A stretch of DNA of 44,211 nt from Bacteroidales bacterium (GCA_022784065.1 JALFUO010000055.1:1-44211), one strand, 5' to 3'; shown: positions 12,470 to 20,660, counted from the stretch's first letter. Notes: generated by a model from the sequence alone, not told the origin. A program made the numbers and translations.

Positions 12470-13903
12470 ATGAATTATTCCCCATTAAAACGTTTGCTTT
12501 TGGCGGCAGCCTTGTGCTTAGTCGCCTTGACAGGCCTCGCGCAGGGCAAGGCCAAGTATGTGTTTTATTTCATCGGCGACGGCATGGGCGTCAACCAGGT
12601 AAACGGCACGGAAACCTATCTCGCAGCCCTCGAAGGGCGCATCGGCACCACGCCGCTGTGCTTCGCCGACTTTCCCGCCTCGGCACTCGTGACAACCTTC
12701 TCGGGCACGAACGGTGTGACGGACTCCGCCGCCGCAGGCACGGCGCTCGCCACGGGTCACAAGACGAAGAACGATGCGCTCGGCGTGCTGACAGACCTCT
12801 CAACGCCTATTTACAGCGTGGCGGTCAGTGCCAAGAAAGGCGGCGCGGCAGTAGGAGTAGCCACGAGCGTTTCCATCGACCACGCCACGCCGGCAGCCTT
12901 CTACGCCCACGTGGGCTATCGCGGCGAGTATTATAAAATAGGTACGCAGCTGCCAAAGACGGGCTTCGACTACTTTGGCGGATCGGGTTTTCTGAAGCCT
13001 ACCGACAAGAATTATCCCGACGCGCCCGACCTTTACAAGCAGTGCGAGCAGGCAGGCTACGTGATTGCCCGCGGCTACAAGGATTTCCAGAAGAAGATGC
13101 GCAAGGCCGACAAGATTATCCTGTTCCAAACCGAAGCGGCAACCAAGGAAAACCCGAAAGCCCTGCCTTACGCCATCGACCGCAAGAAGGGCGACCTGAC
13201 TTTGCAGGACATCACCCGCGCCGGCATCGGCCAACTCTCTAAATCGGAGCGCGACGGCAAAGGGTTCTTCCTGATGGTGGAGGGCGGAAAGATAGACTGG
13301 GCGTGCCACAGCAACGATGCCGCCACGGTGTTCCACGAAGTGAAAGATTTCGACGATGCCATTCGCGTGGCTTACGAATTCTATAACCAGCACCCCGATG
13401 AAACGCTGATCGTTGTTACCGCCGACCACGAAACGGGCGGCATTGCCCTCGGCCGCGGCCCGTACGAACTGCACACGGACGTATTCAAATACCAGCGTAT
13501 GAGCACGGAGGCGTACAGCCGCCACCTTTCTGCTCTTCGCCAGAACGGCAAAGCCTTCACTTGGGAACTTGTGGAGCGCGACCTTGCCGAGAACTGGGGC
13601 TTCGGCAAAGGCGTGACGCTGAGCGAAGGCCAAATCAGCCGCCTCAAGAAAGCGTTCGACGCACTTGCCGCCGGCTCTGCCGAGCAAAGCAAATCGCTCT
13701 ACGCCAGCGCAGATGCCCTTGCCGACAACGCGCGCACCATATTGGCGGAATGCGCCCTTGTGGGTTGGCAAAGCGGAGGCCACTCCAACGGCTACGTGCC
13801 CCTATTTGCCATCGGCGCTGGTAGCGAACTCTTCAACGGACGTATCGACAACACTGAAATTCCCCGCCGCATCGCAAAGGCTGCCAGCTGGGAAATGAAA
13901 TAA
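12470..13903 (+). CDS. Secreted alkaline phosphatase (PhoA family)
   Basis: A 477-residue exported phosphomonoesterase that releases phosphate from diverse esters. Residues 1-24 form a signal peptide ending in GLAQG. The metal-binding D37 is in YFIGDGMG, the nucleophile S86 in GVTDSAAAGTALATGHKT, and further zinc or magnesium ligands in MVEGGKIDWACHSND and TADHETGG. The start at 12470 gives the signal peptide in the right position; an in-frame TTG at 12410 lies inside the promoter and is rejected. The gene has its own promoter at 12382-12412. It is distinct from the PhoX and PafA-type phosphatases also found in this phylum. Confidence 0.92.
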   Translation: MNYSPLKRLLLAAALCLVALTGLAQGKAKYVFYFIGDGMGVNQVNGTETYLAALEGRIGTTPLCFADFPASALVTTFSGTNGVTDSAAAGTALATGHKTKNDALGVLTDLSTPIYSVAVSAKKGGAAVGVATSVSIDHATPAAFYAHVGYRGEYYKIGTQLPKTGFDYFGGSGFLKPTDKNYPDAPDLYKQCEQAGYVIARGYKDFQKKMRKADKIILFQTEAATKENPKALPYAIDRKKGDLTLQDITRAGIGQLSKSERDGKGFFLMVEGGKIDWACHSNDAATVFHEVKDFDDAIRVAYEFYNQHPDETLIVVTADHETGGIALGRGPYELHTDVFKYQRMSTEAYSRHLSALRQNGKAFTWELVERDLAENWGFGKGVTLSEGQISRLKKAFDALAAGSAEQSKSLYASADALADNARTILAECALVGWQSGGHSNGYVPLFAIGAGSELFNGRIDNTEIPRRIAKAASWEMK

Positions 13904-13920
13904 TTTATTAGGATATAAAA

Positions 13921-14733
13921 ATGACAAACCAAGAATTTTGGCAAAGTATCCAACAAATAATTTCTTCTGGTTTCCAAATTAACGACTTAAAGCAGCTTGA
14001 CATTTATGCAGAATGGTTTATCACAAGAAAACTTGTATATCAACGATTTTCACAGGCAGAGCAGCATGGCTGCGCAGCGGGAGGTACAAATAATGTCATT
14101 GCAACCATACTCGCGGGAGCAGAAATTGCATCAGATTGCCTCACTGCGCCAATCGGGAGTTTCAAAAGAGAAGTCCAATGCGGAGCGCAGCAAGAAAAAC
14201 GTATAGAGCTTTGGGCAAAAGCTGTCGGTTGCTGGTTTGACCACACCGAGAAGACGTTTAACACGTTATTGGGGAGTGAAATTGCAAGCGGCGGAGAAGC
14301 CCATGTATATGACAACGGAAGCACGCTGGTCAAATCTATCGGGCTTGACTACTTTGTCTTGCCAATCTTGGCATTAGACAGAATCGCCCTGCACAATGCT
14401 TCCTTCCCTGAGACCCGCATGAAGGTGCTTGGATTTGGAAGGAATGAAGATTTAGAATTTCAGATAATCGTTGAGCAACCTTTTATCAAAGGTCAGCAAA
14501 TGTCTGATGCGGAGATTTCCACGTACATACAGCAGTTAGGATTTAAGGTCATAAATCCAAGGAATTGGACCTTTGCAACAGAACAAACTTATCTTAGCGA
14601 TTTGCACGATGAGAATGTTTTGCTTTCGGCGCAAGGCAATGTCTTTGTCGTAGATTGTGACATCAGAATCAATACGCCACAATTAAACGCAGGCGGCAAT
14701 CGCACACCTTCTAACGCAGTAATCATCCAATAA
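13921..14733 (+). CDS. Orphan protein with kinase domain of the polyvalent-protein type
   Basis: The 270-residue product has no signal or membrane segment. Its C-terminal half reads as a compact protein-kinase-like domain: a glycine-rich loop GSEIASGGEAHVY (118-130), a lysine K138 in LVKSIG, a hinge-like EQPF (185-188), catalytic-loop residues D227 and N232 in SDLHDENVL, and a metal-binding D245/D247 in VVDCDIR. This set matches the serine/threonine/tyrosine kinase domain described in polyvalent proteins of phages and conjugative elements (Pfam Kinase-PolyVal). Residues 1-110 are not recognised. The gene is clearly AT-richer than its neighbours, stands alone between alkaline phosphatase and hsp20, and has its own terminator, which all suggest transfer. 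The kinase activity is inferred. Confidence 0.7.
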   Translation: MTNQEFWQSIQQIISSGFQINDLKQLDIYAEWFITRKLVYQRFSQAEQHGCAAGGTNNVIATILAGAEIASDCLTAPIGSFKREVQCGAQQEKRIELWAKAVGCWFDHTEKTFNTLLGSEIASGGEAHVYDNGSTLVKSIGLDYFVLPILALDRIALHNASFPETRMKVLGFGRNEDLEFQIIVEQPFIKGQQMSDAEISTYIQQLGFKVINPRNWTFATEQTYLSDLHDENVLLSAQGNVFVVDCDIRINTPQLNAGGNRTPSNAVIIQ

Positions 14734-14754
14734 TAGGGACTGTAAATTCTTTGG

Positions 14755-14795
14755 CCTCTGCCAAAACGACCTGAAAAGCGTCGCTTTGGCAGAGG
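14755..14795 (+). terminator. Terminator of the polyvalent-type kinase gene
   Basis: A 16-bp stem (CCTCTGCC side at 14755-14770 and GGCAGAGG side at 14780-14795, one G-T pair) with a nine-base loop is followed by a T-rich stretch, 22 bp after the stop codon. Confidence 0.7.
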
Positions 14796-14872
14796 CTTTG
14801 TTTAAGAGAGTTTGCGAAGCGTTAATGTTTTGGCAGTCGGCGTTAAAAGCGGGCAGGTGGCACGCCGATTGC

Positions 14873-14941
14873 GAATTGTTAGGGTGAAAGCGCGAAGCCA
14901 TAAGAAGCGAAGCGCAAAGAAGAATAAATGTCTAACAATTT
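14873..14941. promoter_or_regulatory. Inverted repeat AATTGTTAG/CTAACAATT upstream of hsp20
   Basis: AATTGTTAG near 14874-14882 and its complement CTAACAATT near 14932-14940 flank about 50 bp that contains repeated GCGAAG words. It ends some 20 bp before the hsp20 start codon, so it could be an operator for the heat shock gene. It also resembles core-site words of integron attC sites, but the order of the two halves is wrong for a single attC. Confidence 0.3.
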
Positions 14942-14961
14942 AAATATAGGAGATTATCACT

Positions 14962-15444
14962 ATGACACGCTCAAGAAACTATTCTCAAAACTGGTTGCCC
15001 TCAATCTTTGACGATTTCTTCGACAACAACTGGATGAACAGGACCAACGCCACCGCACCGGCCATCAACGTGCTCGAACGCAGCGATGCCTACGTTGTGG
15101 AGGTTGCCGCTCCGGGCATGACTAAAAAGGACTTCAATATCCACATCGACGAAAACAACAACCTCATCATCTCGATGGAGAAGAAAGAGGAACACAAGGA
15201 AGGCGACACCTGCGGTTGCAACGGCGAAGCCAAAGGCACGGCCGTGAAATGCAAGGACGAGGAGAGCCGCTACCTGCGCCGCGAGTTCTATTACTCCAAA
15301 TTCCAGCAGGCACTTATCCTGCCCGACGACGTGGACAAGATGAGCATCAGCGCACAAGTGGAAAACGGCATCCTTTCCGTCACGCTGCCTAAGCAGACAC
15401 CCGAACAGAAAGAAAAGCTCCTGCAACACATCGAGGTGAAATAA
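14962..15444 (+). CDS. Small heat shock protein, Hsp20/alpha-crystallin family
   Basis: A 160-residue ATP-independent holdase chaperone that keeps unfolding cytosolic proteins soluble. The N-terminal arm has LPSIFDDFFDNNW, the alpha-crystallin domain begins near APAINVLERSDAYVVEVAAPG (33-52), and the conserved end VENGILSVTLPK is present. Between residues 80 and 100 there is an insertion with three cysteines, C84, C86 and C97, in a CGCNGEAKGTAVKC context; most relatives have only a charged linker here. The insertion may bind a metal or act as a redox sensor, but that is inference. A purine-rich AGGAG sits about ten bases before the ATG, unusual for this genome. A strong bidirectional terminator follows. 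Confidence 0.92.
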   Translation: MTRSRNYSQNWLPSIFDDFFDNNWMNRTNATAPAINVLERSDAYVVEVAAPGMTKKDFNIHIDENNNLIISMEKKEEHKEGDTCGCNGEAKGTAVKCKDEESRYLRREFYYSKFQQALILPDDVDKMSISAQVENGILSVTLPKQTPEQKEKLLQHIEVK

Positions 15445-15461
15445 CATCACCGACAACCCGT

Positions 15462-15509
15462 AAATAAAAAAGGCGTTCCGTGCCAATCGCGCGGAACGCC
15501 TTTTTATTT
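15462..15509. terminator. Bidirectional terminator between hsp20 and the nucleotidyltransferase gene
   Basis: AAATAAAAAAGGCGTTCCG pairs with CGGAACGCCTTTTTATTT around an 11-base loop. A-tracts and T-tracts on both sides allow use by both converging genes. Confidence 0.85.
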
Positions 15510-15536
15510 GTTGCCTATTGCTTTGATAGTGCAATA

Positions 15537-16448
15537 TCAAAACATCTTTTCGGGATAAACGCCCTCTTCGCCGAGCTTCTGGAATTTCTCCACAACACCC
15601 GGACGGTCTTCGGGATAAGTAACGCCGAACCACTTAGAAGTAGTGTCGAGCACCTCGCAAGTAGCCGTGCCGTCGTTAATCAGCTTATCCACCATTAGCG
15701 GAATAAAGAACTCGCTCTTGAGGTTCTCCATATTCTTCGGGTCAGAGAGGAACGTCTTGAAGTACTCCTCGCTGTGCTGGAAGTAGTCGGGCGTAAAGCC
15801 CCAGAAGTTCATGGAAACGGGCGTGGTGTCGGGGATTGCCACCCACTCACCGTTATCGTCGAGATATTTCACAACGCCGTCGAAACGCTGGATCTTGGTG
15901 CGCTCCACAACGGAAGTAAGGTGGTGTTGGTCATCGTTTTCGCAAACGCCGCGCGAAACGGTGCCGCTGTCGGAGAGCGTGTTGCCCACGCGGAAGCCCA
16001 CCATAGCGTATTTGCCGGTAGAGCCTTCGGGAAGTTCGCTAAGGAATTTGCCCATCACCTTGAAGGCATCGCGATCGTAGAAGTCGTCGCAGTTGAGCAC
16101 GGCAAAGGGTTCTTTAATCACGTCCTTGCCCATCATAACGGCGTGGTTCGTACCCCAGGGCTTCGTGCGACCCTCGGGGCAGGTGAAGCCTTCGGGCAGC
16201 GCATCGAGGGCTTGGAACACGAGTTCGCAAGGAATGTGGCCTTCGTACTTAGAAAGCACCTTGTCGCGAAATTCCTGTTCAAAGTCCTTACGGATGACGA
16301 ACACGAGTTTTCCAAAGCCGGCGTGAATGGCGTCGTAGATGGAGTAGTCCATGATTGTTTCGCCGTGAGGGCCGAGGCCGTCCAGCTGTTTGAGGCCGCC
16401 GTAACGGCTGCCCATGCCTGCTGCAAGCAGGAAAAGCGTTGGTTTCAT
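15537..16448 (-). CDS. Sugar-phosphate nucleotidyltransferase
   Basis: This 303-residue cytosolic enzyme belongs to the NTP_transferase fold and would couple a sugar or alcohol phosphate to a nucleotide. The N terminus LAAGMGSRYGGLKQLDG (8-24) is the nucleotide-binding loop with a conserved arginine and lysine, and NCDDFYD near 120 supplies the metal-binding aspartates. The form of the loop (GSRYGGLKQ) is that of a Bacteroidetes group usually annotated only as nucleotidyltransferase. No partner kinase or transferase gene is adjacent, so the sugar cannot be named. A -7-like TAGTTTTG lies upstream at 16486-16493. Confidence 0.8.
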   Translation of the reverse strand: MKPTLFLLAAGMGSRYGGLKQLDGLGPHGETIMDYSIYDAIHAGFGKLVFVIRKDFEQEFRDKVLSKYEGHIPCELVFQALDALPEGFTCPEGRTKPWGTNHAVMMGKDVIKEPFAVLNCDDFYDRDAFKVMGKFLSELPEGSTGKYAMVGFRVGNTLSDSGTVSRGVCENDDQHHLTSVVERTKIQRFDGVVKYLDDNGEWVAIPDTTPVSMNFWGFTPDYFQHSEEYFKTFLSDPKNMENLKSEFFIPLMVDKLINDGTATCEVLDTTSKWFGVTYPEDRPGVVEKFQKLGEEGVYPEKMF

Positions 16449-16485
16449 AGTATGATAACTTTTAGGGTTGTTAGTTTGCTTTCTG

Positions 16486-16493
16486 CAAAACTA
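16486..16493 (-). promoter_or_regulatory. Candidate -7 box for the nucleotidyltransferase gene
   Basis: On the minus strand TAGTTTTG fits TAnnTTTG about 40 bp before the start codon. A -33 element at the usual distance is not clear. Confidence 0.4.
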
Positions 16494-16568
16494 CAAAAAA
16501 ATATTTTAGGCACGCGCCAAAACCCCGCCTTTTATATATGAAACCTTTCTTTTTATTGAAAATGATAC

Positions 16569-16597
16569 AAAAAAACCCTTGCGAAACTACGCAAGGG
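16569..16597 (-). terminator. Terminator of tRNA-Arg
   Basis: On the minus strand CCCTTGCG and CGCAAGGG form an 8-bp stem with a six-base loop, followed by seven T residues. It lies 23 bp beyond the tRNA 3' end. Confidence 0.85.
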
Positions 16598-16619
16598 GAA
16601 AGATAAAAGTGTTGCTTTG

Positions 16620-16693
16620 TGACTCCGCTGGGACTCAAACCCAGGACCTTCAGAACCGGAATCTGACGCTCTATTCAACTAAGCTACGGAGCC
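16620..16693 (-). tRNA. tRNA-Arg (anticodon CCG)
   Basis: The minus strand folds as a full cloverleaf: acceptor GGCTCCG with CGGAGTC (one G-T pair) plus discriminator A, a D arm with TAGCTTAGTTGAATAGA, an anticodon stem TCAGA/TCTGA around the loop TTCCGGT, and a T arm CTGGGTTTGAGTCCCAG. The CCA end is not encoded. Anticodon CCG reads CGG arginine codons, which fits a GC-rich genome. Confidence 0.93.
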
Positions 16694-16771
16694 GTCTCGC
16701 TTGCAAAAGTACGCTTTTTTTTTGAAATACTTTCCCAAGACGATATTTTTTTGAAATCATATCGCGTCGGC

Positions 16772-16791
16772 GGGCGTTTTGCAAAACGCCC
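16772..16791. repeat. 20-bp perfect palindrome
   Basis: GGGCGTTTTGCAAAACGCCC followed by CTAC. It is ten bases downstream of the BACON lipoprotein stop codon and may form its transcript end. Confidence 0.75.
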
Positions 16792-16799
16792 CTACTTGA

Positions 16800-17471
16800 T
16801 TATTGCGGGAGCGAGGAGGGCTGAACGATGGTGACGGCGGTGCTGATGCCGTTGGAGGTGAGGGTAAGGCGGGCGGTGCGTTCTTCCTCGGTGAGGTTGG
16901 GCGATACTTGCAAGGTGAGCGTGTTGCGCCCAGTCTTCACATCGTCTGCGTTAAAGGTCAGCCAGTCGGCATCGCTGGCCAGAGAGGGCTGTGCGGCAAA
17001 GGCGTTGTAGACGAACTGCATCGTGGTGGCAGAGGCTTGCAGGCGATGTTCAAAGACGTACGTGCCGTCGGCCTGCTGACGGGCATAGGGATATATTATA
17101 TTAATATATGGGTATTGGATTACGCGGCAAGAGCCGTTAAAGTATGAAGCAACGTTGATAGTTGCCGTGCGCGAAAGGCCGGTGTCGTTGGTGCGGAAAT
17201 TCAGGCGCACGATGTTGCGCACACCAACGCCTGCCGGCGTTGTGCCAGAGGTGGGCGAGAGCACGAGCCATTCTTCCGAGGCGGTCGCCGTCCAAGGGTC
17301 GTAACTTACGAATACGATGCTGTCGGTGCGCTGGTCGGCATAGAGTTCTTTTACCAAGTTAGTGGGCTGCTCAAAGGCAAGCTGGTGGAATGTCTGCTCT
17401 GCATCGGAGCAAGCTGAAAGCACTAACGCGCAAAGCGCGGCGGGGAGTATTGTTTTAAGATGTTTGAACAT
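16800..17471 (-). CDS. Lipoprotein with BACON-like domains
   Basis: The 223-residue product begins at the ATG at 17471, which gives a lipoprotein signal with lipobox LSAC and C21 as the acylated residue. A longer frame that starts at 17636 only translates the 8-bp tandem array into repeats of LLVYLFTR and is rejected. The mature part has two all-beta repeats of the BACON type: SEEWLVLSPTSGTTPAG with SRTATINV near residues 70-120, and DADWLTFNADDVKTG with RTARLTLTSNGISTAVTIVQ near 170-220. BACON domains occur in Bacteroidetes surface glycan-binding and other envelope proteins. It lies downstream of the lptD-like gene on the same strand. Confidence 0.75.
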   Translation of the reverse strand: MFKHLKTILPAALCALVLSACSDAEQTFHQLAFEQPTNLVKELYADQRTDSIVFVSYDPWTATASEEWLVLSPTSGTTPAGVGVRNIVRLNFRTNDTGLSRTATINVASYFNGSCRVIQYPYINIIYPYARQQADGTYVFEHRLQASATTMQFVYNAFAAQPSLASDADWLTFNADDVKTGRNTLTLQVSPNLTEEERTARLTLTSNGISTAVTIVQPSSLPQ

Positions 17472-17481
17472 AGTTTTTTTC

Positions 17482-17585
17482 AGTAAACGAGTAAACGAGT
17501 ATACGAGTAAACAAGTAGACAAGTAGACGAGTAAACGAGTAAACAAGTAGACGAGTAAACGAGTAAACAAGTAGACGAGTAAACG
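17482..17585. repeat. Tandem array of thirteen 8-bp units
   Basis: Thirteen uninterrupted 8-bp units with consensus AGTAAACG fill 104 bp. Variants AGTAGACG, AGTAAACA, AGTAGACA and AGTATACG occur, and the right part has a 24-bp higher-order period (AGTAGACG-AGTAAACG-AGTAAACA). The array fills almost the whole gap between the lptD-like stop codon (17591) and the BACON lipoprotein start (17471). Arrays of this unit length are prone to slippage, so copy number may vary and change spacing or readthrough. Confidence 0.9.
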
Positions 17586-17590
17586 ACGAG

Positions 17591-20488
17591 TTAGTACCAG
17601 TCGATGTTGGAACTGTATGCGCTGCGCTTTTCCCATTTCAGGGCATCTGCCAGTTCGGAAGCACGGGCGCGGAAAGTGAAGTTGAACGAAGAGTAAGGCT
17701 TCAGTACCACGGAGGCCGACATCTCGAAGCAGTGGAGGTCGCGGGCGAGGGAGGCGGTGGTCATCGAAATCTTTTTCTGCACGAAGTCGTAGCCCGATGA
17801 GAATGAGATGTTCCAGCCGTCGGATATGCGCAGGTATCCCGAGAAGTTGAGCGTCTGCGTGAACGAGAAGGGGTAGCGCATGCGGCGCACGTTGATTTCC
17901 TTAGAGCGGTCTTCGTACATGGATATGCCGTAAGACACGGTAACCGACCACGGCATACTAAATGCCATATAGCCATCGGCGTCTGTCTTTGCCTTTTCTT
18001 TTTTCTTCGCGCCGCCATTCCGCGCCTGTCTCAACTCGGGATCCACGTTGGCATCTTCACCGTCTTTTTCCTCGTCTTCGTCCTTGTCGTCGCCCTCCTT
18101 TTTCGCGGAATTTGCTGACTTCTTGCCGGTGAGGAAATCAAAGAGTTTCTTAAACGTTTGGTTATTGAACGTATACGACAGGCTTTGCGACATGCCTTGG
18201 AAGCGTCCGAAGCGTCCGTAGCTCCACTCCGTGCGGTCGCCCTGCACCACCTGCCCGTTCTCGTTGAACTTATAGGCGTAAGTGGCAAACGAGGCAGAGA
18301 GCGAGAATGTGTATTTCTGCGTGAGCCTGAGGCGCAGGCGCGTGGAGAGGTCGCTCCAGGGGCGTTCCTTCGCCGCGAGGTTGTAGGAGAGCGTACCCGA
18401 AAGTTCGTCGATGAGGCTGATCTTCTTTTCGCCCGTTGAGTCGCGGTCGCTCTTCACCTTCATCTCCAAGTTGTTCGACACCGACATCGTCACCAGCCCC
18501 TGCTTTGTGCCCGAAGGATAGCCGTAAAGGCCTCCGCTGTAAGGCGAGTACTTCACGGGCGTAACGGTACCGTTTTGGTCGATGCGGTCGTAGGTCTTCG
18601 TGTAGCCGTAGCGCGCGGCGGTGAAGTCGGGCGCGTAGCTGAAGCTCACGCTGGGCTTGAACACATGGCGAATGGCTATGACTTTGCCGTGGAAGAGGCG
18701 GAGCAGGGGCTTGTACATGCCGTAGAGCGTGGTGTTGGCCGATACGCCGAGGTTCCAGTCGTAGAGGTTGTAGAAGCCGTAAGTCGTGTCGCGCAGTTCC
18801 TGCTGCTTCTCCGCGTCCCACGAGCGGTTGATGCGCTGCGCGTACATGATGTCGCGGAAAGAGATGGAGGGCGAGATGTTGATATACTTGAAGAGTTGGA
18901 AAGTCGCGTCGATAGGCACGCGGTGCGTCATGCCGTTGCGCCAGTCCTTGATAAGGTTCGATTTGAAGAGCAGGCTTTCCTTCGTCGTGATGCTGTTGGA
19001 GAGCTGGCCGGTGTAGCTCACGGATATTTTCTCATACCAGCGCTCCTTGCCCACCTGCTTTTTGCGGCGGAAGGGATAGAAGCGCGAGAGGGAGATGCTG
19101 AGGTCGGGCAGGGTGACGGCAATCGAAGAGTCGCGCACGTTCTGCGTCAGGTTGCCCGAGGCGGAGATGCTCAGGCCGATGTCGGGAAAGTTTTTCGAGA
19201 AGCTCACGGCGCTGGTGCGGGTGCTTTGCGTGTAGGAGAGGGGATTGTACATGCTCTCCAAGTTCTTTCGCTCATAGTTTTCCGAGGCAAAGTTCACGCG
19301 TGCCGAGAACGAGGTGTTGGGGTTGGCCTTGGAGTCTTTCGTGTGCGTCCACTGGATTTTCAGGCTCTTCGTCACGGAGTAGTCGGGCATATTCTTCTCG
19401 CCCTCCACCGTGCGCAGGAAACTGAAATAGACGTTGCCGCGGAAGCGGTAACGCTTGTTGTAGTTCGATTCGAGGCTCGCGCCCCACGACCCCTTCGTGT
19501 ATATTTCGCCGAGGGCTTTAAGGTCGAAATAGTCGTTCACCGCCCAATAGTAGCCGCCGTCGCGGAGATAAAATCCGCGCGACAGCTCATCGCCGTAAGA
19601 GGGCATCACGAAGCCGCTCGAATACTTCTTGTTGATGGGGAAGAAACCGTAGGGCACGGCCAGCGGCAGGGGCACGTCCTCCACCACGAGGTATGCCGGG
19701 CCGAATATCGTTTCCTTACCCGGGCGCACCTTGCCGCGCGAAAGTTTAAGGTAGAAGTGCGGGTGCTTGGCGTCGCAGGTGGTGTATTTGGCGTGGCGCA
19801 GATAGAGCGTGCCGTCGTCGGTGCGCTTCGATTCAGAACTTTGCAGGAATCCGTTGCCCTGCGTGGTGTTCACGTTGCTGATAAATCCCTTCTTCGTCTT
19901 GAAGTTGAACGCCATCGTCTCGCTCTCGTACTCGTCGCTGCCCTGCTTGTACACGGCTTTCTCTGTATATACGCCCGCCGTGTCGCGCAGTCCCACGGCA
20001 TGCACGAGGTTGCTGTCGAGGCACATTGTGATTTTGGCGGCGTCGAGCGTCATGTCCTGATATTTCACGTTGGCTTTGCCGTAGAGCGTGGCGAAGCCCG
20101 TGTTAGCGTCGTAGACGATTGAGTCCTGCGCCGAATATTCCACGGGCGAGTCTATGCCCGGCTTGCGCGGCTGCGCCTTGGCCGTGTCGGCAGCGAGACT
20201 GTCGGCCGTAAGGCTATCGGCAGCGAGGCTGTCGGGAAGGGCTACGCTGGCGCGGAGGCTATCGGCTGCATCGGCGGGGCGCACGATGTCGGGCCAGTCG
20301 ATTTCTATCACCGTGTCGCGCTGCGCCGCTTCTTTCAGCGTGTCGGCAGCGGGGCGAAGCGCTTTCGCCTCGGGCACGGAGCTATCCCCCGGCAGGGCGT
20401 TCCCCGTCGGTTGCCGAAAGCGTCCTGGCTTGGCGGTCAAGCACAGTGCCGCCAACGCCGCGCATACGATGAGCAGGATTTTTCGCAA
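17591..20488 (-). CDS. LptD/OstA-like outer membrane protein
   Basis: This is the Bacteroidetes form of the LPS-assembly protein LptD, expected as an outer-membrane beta-barrel. It is 965 residues from the TTG at 20488, or 976 from a TTG at 20521. I prefer 20488 because a -7 box (TAATTTTG, 20509-20516) would place the transcript start between the two. A signal peptide RKILLIVCAALAALCLTA is followed by a low-complexity Ala/Asp/Ser/Leu segment to about residue 115, then an OstA-like jellyroll with YGKANVKYQDMTLDAAKI and PHFYLKLSRGKVRPG, and a long barrel of aromatic-rich strands. An acidic and then lysine-rich insert (DKDEDEEKDGED) lies near residue 830. Its partner LptE is not nearby. Role in LPS export is inferred from the family. 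Confidence 0.85.
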   Translation of the reverse strand: MRKILLIVCAALAALCLTAKPGRFRQPTGNALPGDSSVPEAKALRPAADTLKEAAQRDTVIEIDWPDIVRPADAADSLRASVALPDSLAADSLTADSLAADTAKAQPRKPGIDSPVEYSAQDSIVYDANTGFATLYGKANVKYQDMTLDAAKITMCLDSNLVHAVGLRDTAGVYTEKAVYKQGSDEYESETMAFNFKTKKGFISNVNTTQGNGFLQSSESKRTDDGTLYLRHAKYTTCDAKHPHFYLKLSRGKVRPGKETIFGPAYLVVEDVPLPLAVPYGFFPINKKYSSGFVMPSYGDELSRGFYLRDGGYYWAVNDYFDLKALGEIYTKGSWGASLESNYNKRYRFRGNVYFSFLRTVEGEKNMPDYSVTKSLKIQWTHTKDSKANPNTSFSARVNFASENYERKNLESMYNPLSYTQSTRTSAVSFSKNFPDIGLSISASGNLTQNVRDSSIAVTLPDLSISLSRFYPFRRKKQVGKERWYEKISVSYTGQLSNSITTKESLLFKSNLIKDWRNGMTHRVPIDATFQLFKYINISPSISFRDIMYAQRINRSWDAEKQQELRDTTYGFYNLYDWNLGVSANTTLYGMYKPLLRLFHGKVIAIRHVFKPSVSFSYAPDFTAARYGYTKTYDRIDQNGTVTPVKYSPYSGGLYGYPSGTKQGLVTMSVSNNLEMKVKSDRDSTGEKKISLIDELSGTLSYNLAAKERPWSDLSTRLRLRLTQKYTFSLSASFATYAYKFNENGQVVQGDRTEWSYGRFGRFQGMSQSLSYTFNNQTFKKLFDFLTGKKSANSAKKEGDDKDEDEEKDGEDANVDPELRQARNGGAKKKEKAKTDADGYMAFSMPWSVTVSYGISMYEDRSKEINVRRMRYPFSFTQTLNFSGYLRISDGWNISFSSGYDFVQKKISMTTASLARDLHCFEMSASVVLKPYSSFNFTFRARASELADALKWEKRSAYSSNIDWY

Positions 20489-20660
20489 ATTGGTAGTAAT
20501 ATCGGCTGCAAAATTACGCAAAATAATTGACTTGCTTATAATATAAGCCCATATTGCAAGAGGGGCAAGGGGCGGTTTGCCGAATATTTTTTACCAAAAC
20601 AAGATTTTTGAGATATTTCGCGCAAATAAAGCGCATTTGCCCCAAGCTATTTTTTAGGAT

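Noticed and set aside
14740-14945. Integron attC site after the kinase gene
   Set aside because: GTTAGGG and GTCTAAC are present, but their order is opposite to an attC (RYYYAAC first, GTTRRRY last) and no integrase or second cassette is in view.
17482-17585. CRISPR array
   Set aside because: Units are 8 bp and contiguous without spacers, and no cas gene is nearby.
17472-17636. N-terminal extension of the BACON lipoprotein with repeated LLVYLFTR
   Set aside because: It is only the 8-bp tandem array read in frame and overlaps the end of the lptD-like gene; it would bury the lipoprotein signal.
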